From assembly GCF_900115345.1 (NCBI RefSeq), contig NZ_FOWC01000008.1, positions 1 through 64,000 of the forward strand: a stretch of 64,000 nt of DNA. Reading direction: 5' to 3'. Shown here piece by piece: positions 17,937 to 26,257 of this stretch. The translations under genes and the position numbers were made by a program. Origin of the DNA: Amycolatopsis rubida (GTDB taxonomy: Bacteria > Actinomycetota > Actinomycetes > Mycobacteriales > Pseudonocardiaceae). Position 1 is the stretch's first letter; each line of letters starts with the position of its first letter. The notes under the pieces are model-generated. The model worked only from the letters and a program-made list of their open reading frames with translations. It was not told where the DNA came from and made no database searches.

Positions 17937-19429
17937 TTCTCCGTCAGCTGCTCGCACTGCCTTCGTGGGCGGGCCCGGTCCGGGTGTGCGCCGGCGAGTC
18001 CGGTTTGGACCGTCCGCTCAAGACAGTCAGGGCCGCGCTCGACGCGTCCGGCGCGCCCGCTTCCGGCGAACTGGTGGCGGTCGTCCGCCCGCTGGGTTCC
18101 GATTGGCAGATCGACGCTCTCCTGCGCCGGTGCGCCGACGCCCGGGCCGCCGGAGTCCTGCTGCCCGGAGCCGAACCGCTTGCCGCGTCGCGACTTCTGG
18201 CCGAACGGCTGTCGGTGCCGTTGCTGGTCGCGTCCGCCGATCCGCTCGATCTGCTCGTGGCCGCCCGCCTCGCGCTGGCCGCTCCGGACATCGACCGCGC
18301 CGACGCGGTGCTCGCCGCGCACCGGGCGCTGGGGGAGCGGCTGCGACCGCCGGAAGAAATCGTGACCGTGCTGCGGCGGCTGCTGGACGCTCCGGTCGCC
18401 GTCCTCGACGACCGCGGCGAGGTGCTCGCCGGGGAACTCGCCGAGGCCGCCCGCGTGCGGGTGCACGAGCCAGTCCCGCAACGCGTCGCCCTCGCGGACG
18501 GTGTTCTGCTGGCGCATCCTGCGGTGCTGCCGCAGCCGTCGGTCTGGCTGGCCGCTGAGCTGACCGGCGCGAAGGCACCACGCGCGGACGTCGTCGCCGC
18601 GACGCTGGCCGTCGCCGCCGGTGCCGTGCAGCGCTGGCTGCTGGCCCACCGCCTGGAACTGGAACGCGATGCCCGCTCCCGGTCCGCACTGCTGGGCGAC
18701 CTGCTGCGCCAAGACACCGAACCCGGTGCCGACCTGCGCCGACGCGCGGCAGACGCGGGCTGGCGACTCGGCGGCTGGCACGTCGGCCTGCGGATCGGCG
18801 TGCCCGCAGACGTCGACACGGTTTCGCGCACGCAGGAGGTCGTGCGCGCGCTCCGGGCCGAGTCGATCGATGCGGTAACCGTCGAACACGGTGAGGGCTG
18901 GACCGGCTGGGTCACCTTCGACCAAGAACCGACCGCGGAACGGGTGCGGGCGCTGTCCGCGCGGCTGCGCGCCGTGCACCACAGCCTGCGCCGCACCCTC
19001 GACGCGCACCTGGGCGTCGGCCGCCCGCACGCCGACGGTCTCACCGCGACAGTCGCCGAAGCCACCGACGCCGCCCGCCTCGCCGCGACCCGTCCGGAGA
19101 CCGGGCATTTCCTGCACGTAGACCAGCTCGGCATGGCGCAGCTGCTGCTGGAGTGGACCCGCACGGACACCTTCGAGCCTGCCGCGCGTGCGTTGCTCGC
19201 TCCGCTGGTCCCGGTGCCCGGCGACCTGATCCGCACCCTCGCGGCTTACCTCGACGTCGAGTCTTCCCTCGCCGAAACCGCGACGATGCTGGGGATCCAC
19301 CGGAATACGGTCGCCGCGCGGGTCAGCCGGATCGAGCAGCTGCTGCACGTCGACCTGTCGCGTCCGGACGAACGGCTCGCCCTGCACCTGGCCGCCCGCG
19401 CGGTGATCCTGGCCCGGTCCGGTGAGTAG
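17933..19429 (+). CDS. PucR/CdaR family transcriptional regulator
   Basis: About 498 aa. The N-terminal PucR-type region (LRQLLALPSWAGPVRVCAGESGLDRPL) and a central GGDEF-like sensor region lead to a C-terminal helix-turn-helix, ETATMLGIHRNTVAARVSRIEQLL, near residue 455. PucR proteins activate purine, allantoin or related ring-degradation genes in response to a pathway intermediate. The GTG start lies inside the DUF917-3 stop (GTGA), so the regulator is made with the operon it most likely controls. Confidence 0.87.
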   Translation: MILRQLLALPSWAGPVRVCAGESGLDRPLKTVRAALDASGAPASGELVAVVRPLGSDWQIDALLRRCADARAAGVLLPGAEPLAASRLLAERLSVPLLVASADPLDLLVAARLALAAPDIDRADAVLAAHRALGERLRPPEEIVTVLRRLLDAPVAVLDDRGEVLAGELAEAARVRVHEPVPQRVALADGVLLAHPAVLPQPSVWLAAELTGAKAPRADVVAATLAVAAGAVQRWLLAHRLELERDARSRSALLGDLLRQDTEPGADLRRRAADAGWRLGGWHVGLRIGVPADVDTVSRTQEVVRALRAESIDAVTVEHGEGWTGWVTFDQEPTAERVRALSARLRAVHHSLRRTLDAHLGVGRPHADGLTATVAEATDAARLAATRPETGHFLHVDQLGMAQLLLEWTRTDTFEPAARALLAPLVPVPGDLIRTLAAYLDVESSLAETATMLGIHRNTVAARVSRIEQLLHVDLSRPDERLALHLAARAVILARSGE

Positions 19430-19430
19430 T

Positions 19431-19445
19431 ACTGGCAGGGCCAGT
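19431..19445. promoter_or_regulatory. Small palindrome upstream of XRE regulator
   Basis: actggc and gccagt pair perfectly across three bases. It begins two bases after the PucR stop and 43 bases before the XRE regulator start, a good place for an autoregulatory operator. No experiment or second copy supports this. Confidence 0.3.
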
Positions 19446-19487
19446 CACAGCCTTGGGGATCGGCTGCGCGGAAGGCAGACTCGGGGC

Positions 19488-20345
19488 ATGGGCAAGAACG
19501 ACCTTGGCGATTTCCTGCGGGCCCGCCGCGGCGGGCTGAAGCCGGACGAGATCGGTCTTCCGGACGGATTCGACGGCGGACGGCGGGTTTCCGGCCTGCG
19601 CCGCAGCGAGGTGGCGCAGCTGGCCGGGGTGAGCACCGAGTACTACACCCGGCTGGAACAAGGCCGTGCCCGGCAGCCGTCCGAGCAGGTGCTGCACGCC
19701 CTGTGCGACGCGCTGCGGTTCGACGACATCGAGCGGCGGCATCTGTTCGCGCTCGCGGGAGCCACGGCCGAACGCCTGGACCAGGCCGAGCCTTCGTCCC
19801 GGCTGCGTCCGGCGCTGCGGCAGGTGCTGGACTCGATGGAGCTGGCGTCGGCTTTCGTCAGCGACCGGAACCTGACCGTCGTCGGCGGGAACGCGTTGTG
19901 GGCCTTGCTGTTTCCCGGCGTGGCCGAGCTGCCGCGGCGGGAACGCAGCATGGCGCGCTGGACGCTGCTGGATCCGCGGGCCCGCCTGGTGTGGCGGGAC
20001 TGGGCACGCGTCGCCCGCGACTACGTGCACGGGTTGCGGCTGGCCGCGGCCGCGCAGCCGCGGAATCAGCACATCGCCAGCCTGATCGGCGAGCTGATGA
20101 TGCGGTCGCCCGAGTTCCCGGCGTGGTGGTCGGAACACCGCGTCCGGGAACGCAGCACCGGTCTCAAACGGCTGCGCCATCCGGTCGCCGGCGATCTGGA
20201 ACTGCAGTACGAGATCTTCGCCTCGGTCGCCGACCCCGGCCAGTCGATGGTCGTCTACAGCGCGCCGGCCGGTTCGCCTTCGCAGGAACGGCTGCGGCTG
20301 CTGGCCAGCTGGGGCCGCGAACCGGCCGCTCCTGCCGAATCCTGA
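19488..20345 (+). CDS. XRE/MmyB-like transcriptional regulator
   Basis: A 285-aa protein. The helix-turn-helix spans about residues 10-75, with RRVSGLRRSEVAQLAGVSTEYYTRLEQGR. It is followed by the MmyB-type ligand-binding domain, recognisable by WALLFPG and by the C-terminal RLRHPVAGDLELQYE. Such regulators commonly sit next to a single SDR gene and repress it, exactly the arrangement here. I chose the ATG at 19488; the longer frame upstream overlaps the PucR stop and lacks a ribosome site. Confidence 0.87.
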   Translation: MGKNDLGDFLRARRGGLKPDEIGLPDGFDGGRRVSGLRRSEVAQLAGVSTEYYTRLEQGRARQPSEQVLHALCDALRFDDIERRHLFALAGATAERLDQAEPSSRLRPALRQVLDSMELASAFVSDRNLTVVGGNALWALLFPGVAELPRRERSMARWTLLDPRARLVWRDWARVARDYVHGLRLAAAAQPRNQHIASLIGELMMRSPEFPAWWSEHRVRERSTGLKRLRHPVAGDLELQYEIFASVADPGQSMVVYSAPAGSPSQERLRLLASWGREPAAPAES

Positions 20346-20422
20346 CCTTCGCCCACCATCAGACCCTGCTGTACCCGCGGGGTCCATACCGTCATGCCCG
20401 CTTCACGAAAGGATATCTCGCA

Positions 20423-21274
20423 GTGCGCAAAACCTTCCTGATCACCGGCGTCAGCACCGGCCTCGGACGGGCCGTCGCCCGGCGCGCCCTCGCCGCCGGG
20501 CACCAGGTCGCGGGCACCGTGCGCACCGAAGCGCACGCGGCCGATTTCCGGGCACTGGACCCCGAACGCGCCCGCGCCTTCGTCCTCGACCTGACCGACG
20601 CGGACCGGATCGAACCCACGGTGCGCGCCGCCGAAGCGGAACTGGGCCCGGTCGACGTGCTCGTGGCCAACGCCGGATACGGGCTCGAAGGCACCTTCGA
20701 GGAATCGTCGATGGCGGATCTGCGCCGCCAGTTCGAGGTCAACGTCTTCGGCACGGTCGCGACGATCAAGGCGGTCCTGCCCGGCATGCGCGAACGGCGC
20801 GACGGCCAGATCTTCGTCATCACCTCGATGGGCGGGCACACCACCTTCCCCGGCCTGGCGTTCTACGAGGGCAGCAAACACGCGCTGGAAGGCATCACCG
20901 GCACTCTCGCCCAGGAGGTCGCGCAGTTCGGCGTGCGGGTCACCGCGGTGGCCCCCGGCGCGTTCAAGACCGACTGGGCGGGCCGGTCGCTGGTCCGCGC
21001 CCCGCGCGGCATCGCCGACTACGACGCCCTGTTCGACCCGATCCGGACCCGCCGCCAGGCCCTCGCCGGGCAGGGGATCGGCGATCCCGATCGCGCGGGC
21101 GACGCGATTCTGCGGCTGCTGGACGCGGAAAACCCGCCGGTGCACCTGCTGCTGGGCTCGGACGCGCTGCGCCTGGTCGCGGCCGGACGTCAGCGCGTGC
21201 AGGAGGAATTCGACGCCTGGCAGGACCTGACCCTCTCGACCGACTCTGCCGAAGGCGGCGTGACGGTCGCCTGA
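20423..21274 (+). CDS. SDR family oxidoreductase
   Basis: A 283-aa classical short-chain dehydrogenase. It shows TGVSTGLGRAVA for cofactor binding, NAGYGLEGTFEE, and the catalytic FYEGSKHAL (Tyr-x3-Lys intact) after SMGGHTTFPG. It resembles the oxidoreductases typically controlled by neighbouring MmyB-like regulators. The GTG start is preceded by gaaagga. The substrate is unknown. Confidence 0.87.
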   Translation: MRKTFLITGVSTGLGRAVARRALAAGHQVAGTVRTEAHAADFRALDPERARAFVLDLTDADRIEPTVRAAEAELGPVDVLVANAGYGLEGTFEESSMADLRRQFEVNVFGTVATIKAVLPGMRERRDGQIFVITSMGGHTTFPGLAFYEGSKHALEGITGTLAQEVAQFGVRVTAVAPGAFKTDWAGRSLVRAPRGIADYDALFDPIRTRRQALAGQGIGDPDRAGDAILRLLDAENPPVHLLLGSDALRLVAAGRQRVQEEFDAWQDLTLSTDSAEGGVTVA

Positions 21275-21282
21275 CCTCATCG

Positions 21283-21311
21283 GTGCGGGGACCCGGACCG
21301 GGTCCCCGCAC
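21283..21311. terminator. Bidirectional terminator between convergent genes
   Basis: A perfect 12-bp stem, gtgcggggaccc with gggtccccgcac, around ggacc. It lies between the SDR stop at 21274 and the convergent peptidase stop at 21318, so it can serve both transcripts. Confidence 0.8.
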
Positions 21312-21317
21312 GGCAGG

Positions 21318-22547
21318 TCAAACGCGTCCGCGCACGAGGTCGATCAACCGTCCGAGCACGTGATCGCCCGACGCGCGGAGGCCGTTGTGCTCGTACTCGT
21401 TGGTGATCCACGGCCGCAGCGCCGGGATCAGCCGCGCGGTCTCCTCGGAGAACACCCGCTCGACGTACATGTCGTCGGCGTAGATCGCGGCCGCCGCCGG
21501 GACCGTGCACTCGCGCAGCACGTCGGCGTCGTACAGCCGCGGCCACTCGTGCGCGGCGAGCAACTCGGCGGTCTCCTTCATCGGCCGGAGGCTGTGGAAG
21601 TCGTCGAAGAGCCAGGGGAACACGTGCTCGCCGGTGAACAGCGTCCGGTCGGTGCGGAACTCGTCCGGCAGCACGCGCTCGGCGGACCAGCGGGTGGCGA
21701 ACCCGTCGGCGTAGGACGACTCGTGGATGACCGAATACAGCGGATTGCGCGCGGTGAACGGCAGCGAGCTCGCGACGTCGTGGGCGAAGGCGGGGGACTT
21801 CGGGTCGCGTTCGAGCAGGTAATGCAGCGTCTCCTCGCCGCCGCTGGCGCCGAAGAGGTAACCGAGCTGCTGGAACAACCGCGCGGTGAGCGGACTGCCG
21901 TCGGGCAGGACCACGGCCCCGTCGTCGAGCAACGGCAGCAGCGCCTCGACGCGCTCGCGATCGCCGGGGTAGCGGAGGTAGTACTGGCGGTTGCGCTCGA
22001 CGAGGTTCGCGAACGTCGCGGTGTAGACGTCGTCCGGATGCCGCGCGATCGGCGGCAGTCCGCCGGTGAAGAAGGCCTCGGCCAGCCCCTCGGGGTACTG
22101 GGAAAGGTAAGCGAGCGTGCAGAACCCGCCGAACGACTGCCCCAGCACGCTCCACTTTTCGACACCCAGCTGCTGCCGGATGAACTCAGCGTCGCGCACG
22201 ATCGCGTCGGCGCGGAAATGGGTGAGATAGCCGGCCTGCTCGGCCGGCGTGCCCGGCAGCGCGCCGACCGGCGTGGAGCGCCCGGTGCCGCGCTGGTCGA
22301 GCATCAGAACCCGGTACTCCCGCAACGCCCGCGGCAACCAGCTCGGCACGCCCCGCGACGGCCGCGGCGCTTCGTGCCCCGGACCGCCTTGGAGATACAC
22401 GAGAAACGGCCGTTCCAGCCCGTCCGGATCAGCGACCTCCCGCGCGAAGACGGTGATCTTCGCGCCGCCGGGACGGGAATGGTCGAGGGGGACGGAGAAC
22501 TCGTGCTCGGTGAGCACCAGGCCGGAAATGCGCACGGTGGTTGCCAT
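21318..22547 (-). CDS. Alpha/beta hydrolase, S33 proline iminopeptidase-like
   Basis: A 409-aa cytoplasmic hydrolase. YLQGGPGHEAPRP carries the oxyanion-hole HGGPG-like motif, with Gln in place of His. LDQRGTGRS follows, then the nucleophile elbow GQSFGGF with Ser near residue 146, and a C-terminal NEYEHNGLR with the likely catalytic histidine. The length and the cap domain fit the larger S33 group that trims N-terminal residues from peptides. Its specificity is open. Confidence 0.85.
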   Translation of the reverse strand: MATTVRISGLVLTEHEFSVPLDHSRPGGAKITVFAREVADPDGLERPFLVYLQGGPGHEAPRPSRGVPSWLPRALREYRVLMLDQRGTGRSTPVGALPGTPAEQAGYLTHFRADAIVRDAEFIRQQLGVEKWSVLGQSFGGFCTLAYLSQYPEGLAEAFFTGGLPPIARHPDDVYTATFANLVERNRQYYLRYPGDRERVEALLPLLDDGAVVLPDGSPLTARLFQQLGYLFGASGGEETLHYLLERDPKSPAFAHDVASSLPFTARNPLYSVIHESSYADGFATRWSAERVLPDEFRTDRTLFTGEHVFPWLFDDFHSLRPMKETAELLAAHEWPRLYDADVLRECTVPAAAAIYADDMYVERVFSEETARLIPALRPWITNEYEHNGLRASGDHVLGRLIDLVRGRV

Positions 22548-22765
22548 AGGGGCGATTCAATCAGAACCGACGTCCGGGAAGCCACGGAAATCGGCGGGTT
22601 TGGTCTACTGTGGACGGTCACGCCCGGGGTGCCGGAACCGGGGCGCTGACCCGCAGCTGGCTTGGCCGGGTCCCTCGGCAGGCGGTCACCTCCCGCTGGA
22701 GCTTCTCACCCCGACCGGCTTCGCGTCGCTGTGTGCCTGGTCCGAGCCCCGGCAGGGAAACGGCG

Positions 22766-23062
22766 TTACTCCTTGCCCATCGACCGGCGGATCTCGGCCA
22801 GCTTGTCTTTAGCCGCTTCTTTGCGGTCGGCGATCTTCTTGTCCAGCGACTGCAGATCCTCCGGGCCGCCGATCCCGGCGAGCTCCTGCGCGCCGACCGA
22901 GGTGGTGTAGCGCTTCTCGATCCGGTCCCGCACGAAGTCGAACGACGGGGCGCCGTTGTCGCTGTAGTCGGGTTCGGGGAGATCGGCGGGCGGCGGCGTG
23001 CCGGGACTCTCCACGATCTCCGCGTCGAGCGGCTGCTGTTCGCCGGGCTTGTCCGCGCTCAT
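22766..23062 (-). CDS. Conserved small charged protein, unknown function
   Basis: A 98-aa acidic-then-basic protein without signal peptide or membrane segment. It has a disordered Pro/Glu-rich start (about 1-40), then a helical tail DLQSLDKKIADRKEAAKDKLAEIRRSM that could form a coiled coil. The codon pattern is that of a real gene and a gagaggcgag site precedes the ATG. I recognise no family. Confidence 0.6.
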   Translation of the reverse strand: MSADKPGEQQPLDAEIVESPGTPPPADLPEPDYSDNGAPSFDFVRDRIEKRYTTSVGAQELAGIGGPEDLQSLDKKIADRKEAAKDKLAEIRRSMGKE

Positions 23063-23182
23063 CGTCTCGCCTCTTCTCGGTCGTCGGCTCCGTCTCCGAC
23101 CCTAGCCGACCTCGCGCGGGCGGGTGGATGTTTCGCCGCCGCCGATGTGCGGTAGCCCACCGGGGAGAGAAAGGAGCCCACG

Positions 23183-23410
23183 ATGCTTCGCCCCCGCTCG
23201 ACCGCGCCGCCCGCCCCGCCTGAGCCCGTTCCGCCGGGCCCGGTGGAGCCCGACCCGGTGACGCCGGGACCGGACCGTCCGCTTCCCGACCCCGAGCCCC
23301 TCCCGCCCGAGTCGGAACCCGGCCCCGAGCTGGCGGCGGCCCGTCCCCGCCCGCTCGCGCGGCTCTCCGTCCCCGCGACGGTCGGTGCAGGACTCTTTGC
23401 GGGAATCTGA
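23183..23410 (+). CDS. Small proline-rich protein ending inside a hairpin
   Basis: Possible 75-aa protein: an ATG behind an aaaggag site, then mostly Pro/Glu/Asp repeats. The last fifteen codons, including the TGA, lie in the left arm and loop of the perfect palindrome at 23366-23450. Either the palindrome inserted into a longer gene and supplied the stop, or the frame is spurious and only the ribosome site misleads. Confidence 0.35.
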   Translation: MLRPRSTAPPAPPEPVPPGPVEPDPVTPGPDRPLPDPEPLPPESEPGPELAAARPRPLARLSVPATVGAGLFAGI

Positions 23411-23450
23411 CTCCCGCAAAGAGTCCTGCACCGACCGTCGCGGGGACGGA
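23366..23450. repeat. Perfect 39-bp inverted repeat with 7-base loop
   Basis: Bases 23366-23404 are exactly complementary to 23412-23450; the loop is atctgac. Arms start tccgtccccgcgacggtcgg and end ctctttgcggga. This is far longer than needed for a terminator and shows no mismatch, which suggests recent origin or selection. It follows the small plus-strand frame and is followed by about 210 bases without a gene. Confidence 0.9.
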
Positions 23451-23663
23451 CCGGGTCCCGACGATCCGGGCAAGTCCGAAGCCCTTCGCAGCTGAGTTCT
23501 CCGGCGGCCTGGCCCGCACGCGCCGCCGCTGTTTTCGATGCGCGAGCCTCCGGCCGCGAAGGCCGCTGGCCGCGTCTCGGCTGAATCCCGGAGCCGAGCC
23601 GCCCGCTCAGCTGACCGCCGGCCGTTCCGCGCGAACCTCAGCGAAGCACCCGGAACTCCCGGC

Positions 23664-24281
23664 TCAGCCGCGAAACCCGCCGGCCGCCAGTGCCGCGTCC
23701 ACCTTCGCCCGGTGCGCCTCCGCCCACTCGTCGAGCGTCTGCGCCTCCTCCTTCGCCAGTTTCGCCCGCGCGTCCACCAGCACCCGCGGAGCGTCCGCCC
23801 CCGGCACCACGACCACGCCTTCCTCGTCCGCGACGACGATGTCCCCGGCGTGCACCGTCACCCCGCCGCACCGAGCGGGCTCGCCGAGCGGCGTCACCGC
23901 GGCTTTCGTCCCGGGAATCGGGAGCACGCCCCGCGCGAAAACCGGAAAACGCGCCTCACGGACCTCCGAGAGGTCGCGGATCACGCCGTCCAGGACGAAG
24001 CCCGCGACGCCCCGGCGCTGAGCGGTCGCGCAGACGTTGCCGCCGGCCAGTGCGTAGTCGACGTCGCCGGATTCCGCGACGATCACCGCTCCGGCGGGCG
24101 CGCGATGGATGGCCGCGTGCAGCATGAGGTTGTCGCCCGGCGGGCAGCGCACCGGGTACGCGGGCCCGGCGATCCGCGGCACGGGACCCCACAGGGGCCG
24201 CACGCCGTAGTCGAGCACCTGGCCGCGGCCGAGCAGGTCGGCCAGCGTCGTGGTCGGGATGTCGGCGAAACCGTCGTCCAT
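23664..24281 (-). CDS. RraA family protein (HMG/CHA aldolase-like)
   Basis: A 205-aa protein of the RraA/4-hydroxy-4-methyl-2-oxoglutarate aldolase fold. It starts DIPTTTLADLLGRG and has the ligand loop GPAYPVRCPPGDNLMLHAAIHRAP. It then shows ALAGGNVCATAQRRGVAGFVLDGVIRDL, where the Arg-Asp pair binds pyruvate and the divalent metal. Related enzymes split pyruvate from branched 2-oxoglutarates; others only regulate RNase E. Since the Arg-Asp pair is present, I favour aldolase activity. The ATG at 24281 is preferred over upstream alternatives, which add a signal-less tail. Confidence 0.85.
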   Translation of the reverse strand: MDDGFADIPTTTLADLLGRGQVLDYGVRPLWGPVPRIAGPAYPVRCPPGDNLMLHAAIHRAPAGAVIVAESGDVDYALAGGNVCATAQRRGVAGFVLDGVIRDLSEVREARFPVFARGVLPIPGTKAAVTPLGEPARCGGVTVHAGDIVVADEEGVVVVPGADAPRVLVDARAKLAKEEAQTLDEWAEAHRAKVDAALAAGGFRG

Positions 24282-24348
24282 GGACGGCGATGCTCTCACG
24301 CGCGGCCCGGCCGGATACCGTTCCGTGGCACCGATCACGGAGGAGAAG

Positions 24349-24849
24349 ATGGCTTTCCGGCACACCGTCGCCCAGTCGCCGGTCGGCGACCTCACCCTGG
24401 TCGCCGACGGCAGCGCGCTGGTCGCCGTCTACTTCGACGGGCACAGCCGGACCCCGCGTTTCCCGGACTTCGGCCCGCGCGCCGACGACGGTTTCGCCGA
24501 CGCGGCTGAGCAGCTCGACGAGTACTTCACCGGCCAGCGCCGGACCTTCGAACTCGAAGTGGACCTGCGCGGCTCCGAGTTCGAACGCCGCGTGTGGCAG
24601 CTGCTGACCCGCATCCCCTACGGCGAGACGCGCACCTACCGCGACCTGGCCCTCGAACTGGGCGAACCCGGCGCGGCCCAGGCGGTCGGCAACGCGAACG
24701 GCTGGAACCCGCTGAGCATCGTCGTGCCCTGCCACCGGGTGGTCGGCAGCAGCGGCGGCCTCACCGGATACGCGGGCGGCGTCGACCGGAAACGATTCCT
24801 GCTGCAGCTGGAAGAACCGCCCGCCGACGACGCCGGACGCCTTTTCTGA
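24349..24849 (+). CDS. ogt: Methylated-DNA--protein-cysteine methyltransferase
   Basis: A 166-aa suicide repair protein that takes methyl groups from O6-methylguanine in DNA. The helix-turn-helix region PYGETRTYRDLA and AVGNANGWNPLSI lead to the acceptor motif VVPCHRVVG, with the reactive cysteine near residue 131. The ATG follows ggaggag. It is convergent with the siderophore-interacting protein gene, with only four bases between the stops. Confidence 0.92.
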   Translation: MAFRHTVAQSPVGDLTLVADGSALVAVYFDGHSRTPRFPDFGPRADDGFADAAEQLDEYFTGQRRTFELEVDLRGSEFERRVWQLLTRIPYGETRTYRDLALELGEPGAAQAVGNANGWNPLSIVVPCHRVVGSSGGLTGYAGGVDRKRFLLQLEEPPADDAGRLF

Positions 24850-24853
24850 CGGA

Positions 24854-25648
24854 TCACCCGAGCGAGGCGCGACCGTGCTTCCAATACCCCTGGAACGCGA
24901 TCGCTTGCTTCGGCACCCCGCGCTCCCGCGTGAGGAACCGCCGCGCGCCGGTGGCCAGCCCGCTTTCTCCGGCGACCCAGGTGTAGCCCGGCGGATCGGA
25001 AAGATCGAGCTGGCCGAGGACGTCGAGCGCGAGCCGCCCGGGCAGCCGGTCGTCCTCGCGGACCAGCCACTGGACCTGGGTGCCGAGCGGCACGTCGACC
25101 GCCTGGATGTCGTCGCGCGCCCCGACTTCCAGCAAGACGGTGGCCCGCAGACCAGGCGAGGACTCCAGGATCGCCAGCGCCGCCGGGATCGCGCTCTCGT
25201 CGGCGAGAAGAAGCTGCGTGACGCCCGCTGGCGGCAGGTAAGCGATCCCCTCGTCGAGGATCCCGACCTCGTCGCCCGGCCGCGCGTTCTCGGCGAACTT
25301 CGAGGCCGGACCGCCGTCGCCGTGCACCGCGAACTCGATGTCGACCTCGCCGGGCCGCGTCGCCCGGATCGTGTAGTTCCGCACCCATGGCCGGGACGCG
25401 GCGCTCATGAGCATGTGCTGCGCGAGCCAGCGGGTGCTCGAAGCGGTGGGGAGACGCAGCCCGCGCTGACCCTCGCGCGGGAAGAACAACCGGCACCACT
25501 GGTCGAACCCGAGCGGCGTGAAGTCCACGAGATCCTCCCCGCCGGCGGTGAGGGTCACGAAATGCGTGGACGTCCGCTCGGCGCGCAGCACGGACGCCCG
25601 GAGCAGCCGCCTGCTGTCGGGCGTGCGGCGCTGGGGGAGGGTCGGCAT
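24854..25648 (-). CDS. Siderophore-interacting protein (FAD-dependent ferric reductase)
   Basis: About 264 aa of the ViuB/SIP family: an FAD-binding barrel with RNYTIRATRPGEVDIEFAVHG (the R-x-Y-T-I/V-R flavin motif) and GPASKFAENARPGDEV. A C-terminal NAD(P)H-binding half ends YTWVAGES and QAIAFQGYWKHGR. These enzymes reduce iron bound to imported siderophores in the cytoplasm. An ATG at 25666 abuts the iron box directly, so I prefer the ATG at 25648, which has a cggga site. It is expected to be repressed by iron. Confidence 0.88.
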   Translation of the reverse strand: MPTLPQRRTPDSRRLLRASVLRAERTSTHFVTLTAGGEDLVDFTPLGFDQWCRLFFPREGQRGLRLPTASSTRWLAQHMLMSAASRPWVRNYTIRATRPGEVDIEFAVHGDGGPASKFAENARPGDEVGILDEGIAYLPPAGVTQLLLADESAIPAALAILESSPGLRATVLLEVGARDDIQAVDVPLGTQVQWLVREDDRLPGRLALDVLGQLDLSDPPGYTWVAGESGLATGARRFLTRERGVPKQAIAFQGYWKHGRASLG

Positions 25649-25666
25649 GATGGATCCCGATGTCAT

Positions 25667-25686
25667 TTAGGTAAGGCTTACCTTAA
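25667..25686 (-). promoter_or_regulatory. Iron box (IdeR/DmdR operator)
   Basis: ttaggtaaggcttaccttaa is a near-perfect palindrome close to the actinobacterial consensus ttaggttaggctaacctaa. It lies 18 bases before the chosen start of the siderophore-interacting protein, a typical operator position, and predicts repression under iron-replete conditions. Confidence 0.88.
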
Positions 25687-26257
25687 GAACGTTAGCCGGT
25701 GCTGCGCTGGGACGGCAAGGGCCGAAACCACCCTGGTCGCAGCTGTGCATACGCCTTGCCTAGGCGGGCGCGTCCGTTCGAGCGGGCCTTGCCGAGCGCC
25801 GCGTTCCTGGGGCGATCACTCTCTGTGTCACTCATGTGGGTGACAGTTGATCGCTCAATAATCCGGCTCGACGTGACACTCTGTGGAGTACTGCGCCTCG
25901 GCCCCGGGTGCCGGGGCCGAGGTTTCTCCGTGTGGCGACTGTGCGAATGAACGTGCATCTTCCCGTGTCAGAGCCGGTTCTTAGCAGTTCGCGGACGCGT
26001 CAAGAGGTCTGGACAAGTCACGGCCGGAGTGCCCGTCTGGGGTCGAATCGGTGACCGCGAAGAGTAGCGAAAACCGTCACTCGAACCGTTAGGCGACGCT
26101 GAGGGACCGTTCACCGCGACACTGCCAGTAGAGCTGGCTGGTGACGCACCGTCTTCGCCAGGATGAGCGCATCCGGGGCCCGCGCCGCACGACAGGCGGG
26201 ACCCGGACAGCCGTCGGAACCGGTCCGCCGGCCGGAAGGGAAAGGGATGACGACCTC
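25687..26257. other. Intergenic region with hairpins and a 38-codon frame
   Basis: No established gene. A plus-strand ATG at 25834 opens a 38-codon frame (MWVTVDRSIIRLDV...) ending at 25950. Inside it sits a perfect 12-bp hairpin at 25896-25922 (cctcggccccgg / ccggggccgagg, loop gtg). A smaller hairpin, tgtcac/gtgaca, overlaps its start. This could be a leader peptide with an attenuator or a small RNA. The remaining 300 bases up to the next gene show nothing I can name. Confidence 0.35.

Noticed and set aside
25692..25958. 88-codon minus frame next to the iron box
   Set aside because: It is Arg/Ser-rich with no motif and no ribosome site. A shorter version from the internal ATG (47 aa) is slightly more natural but still unsupported.
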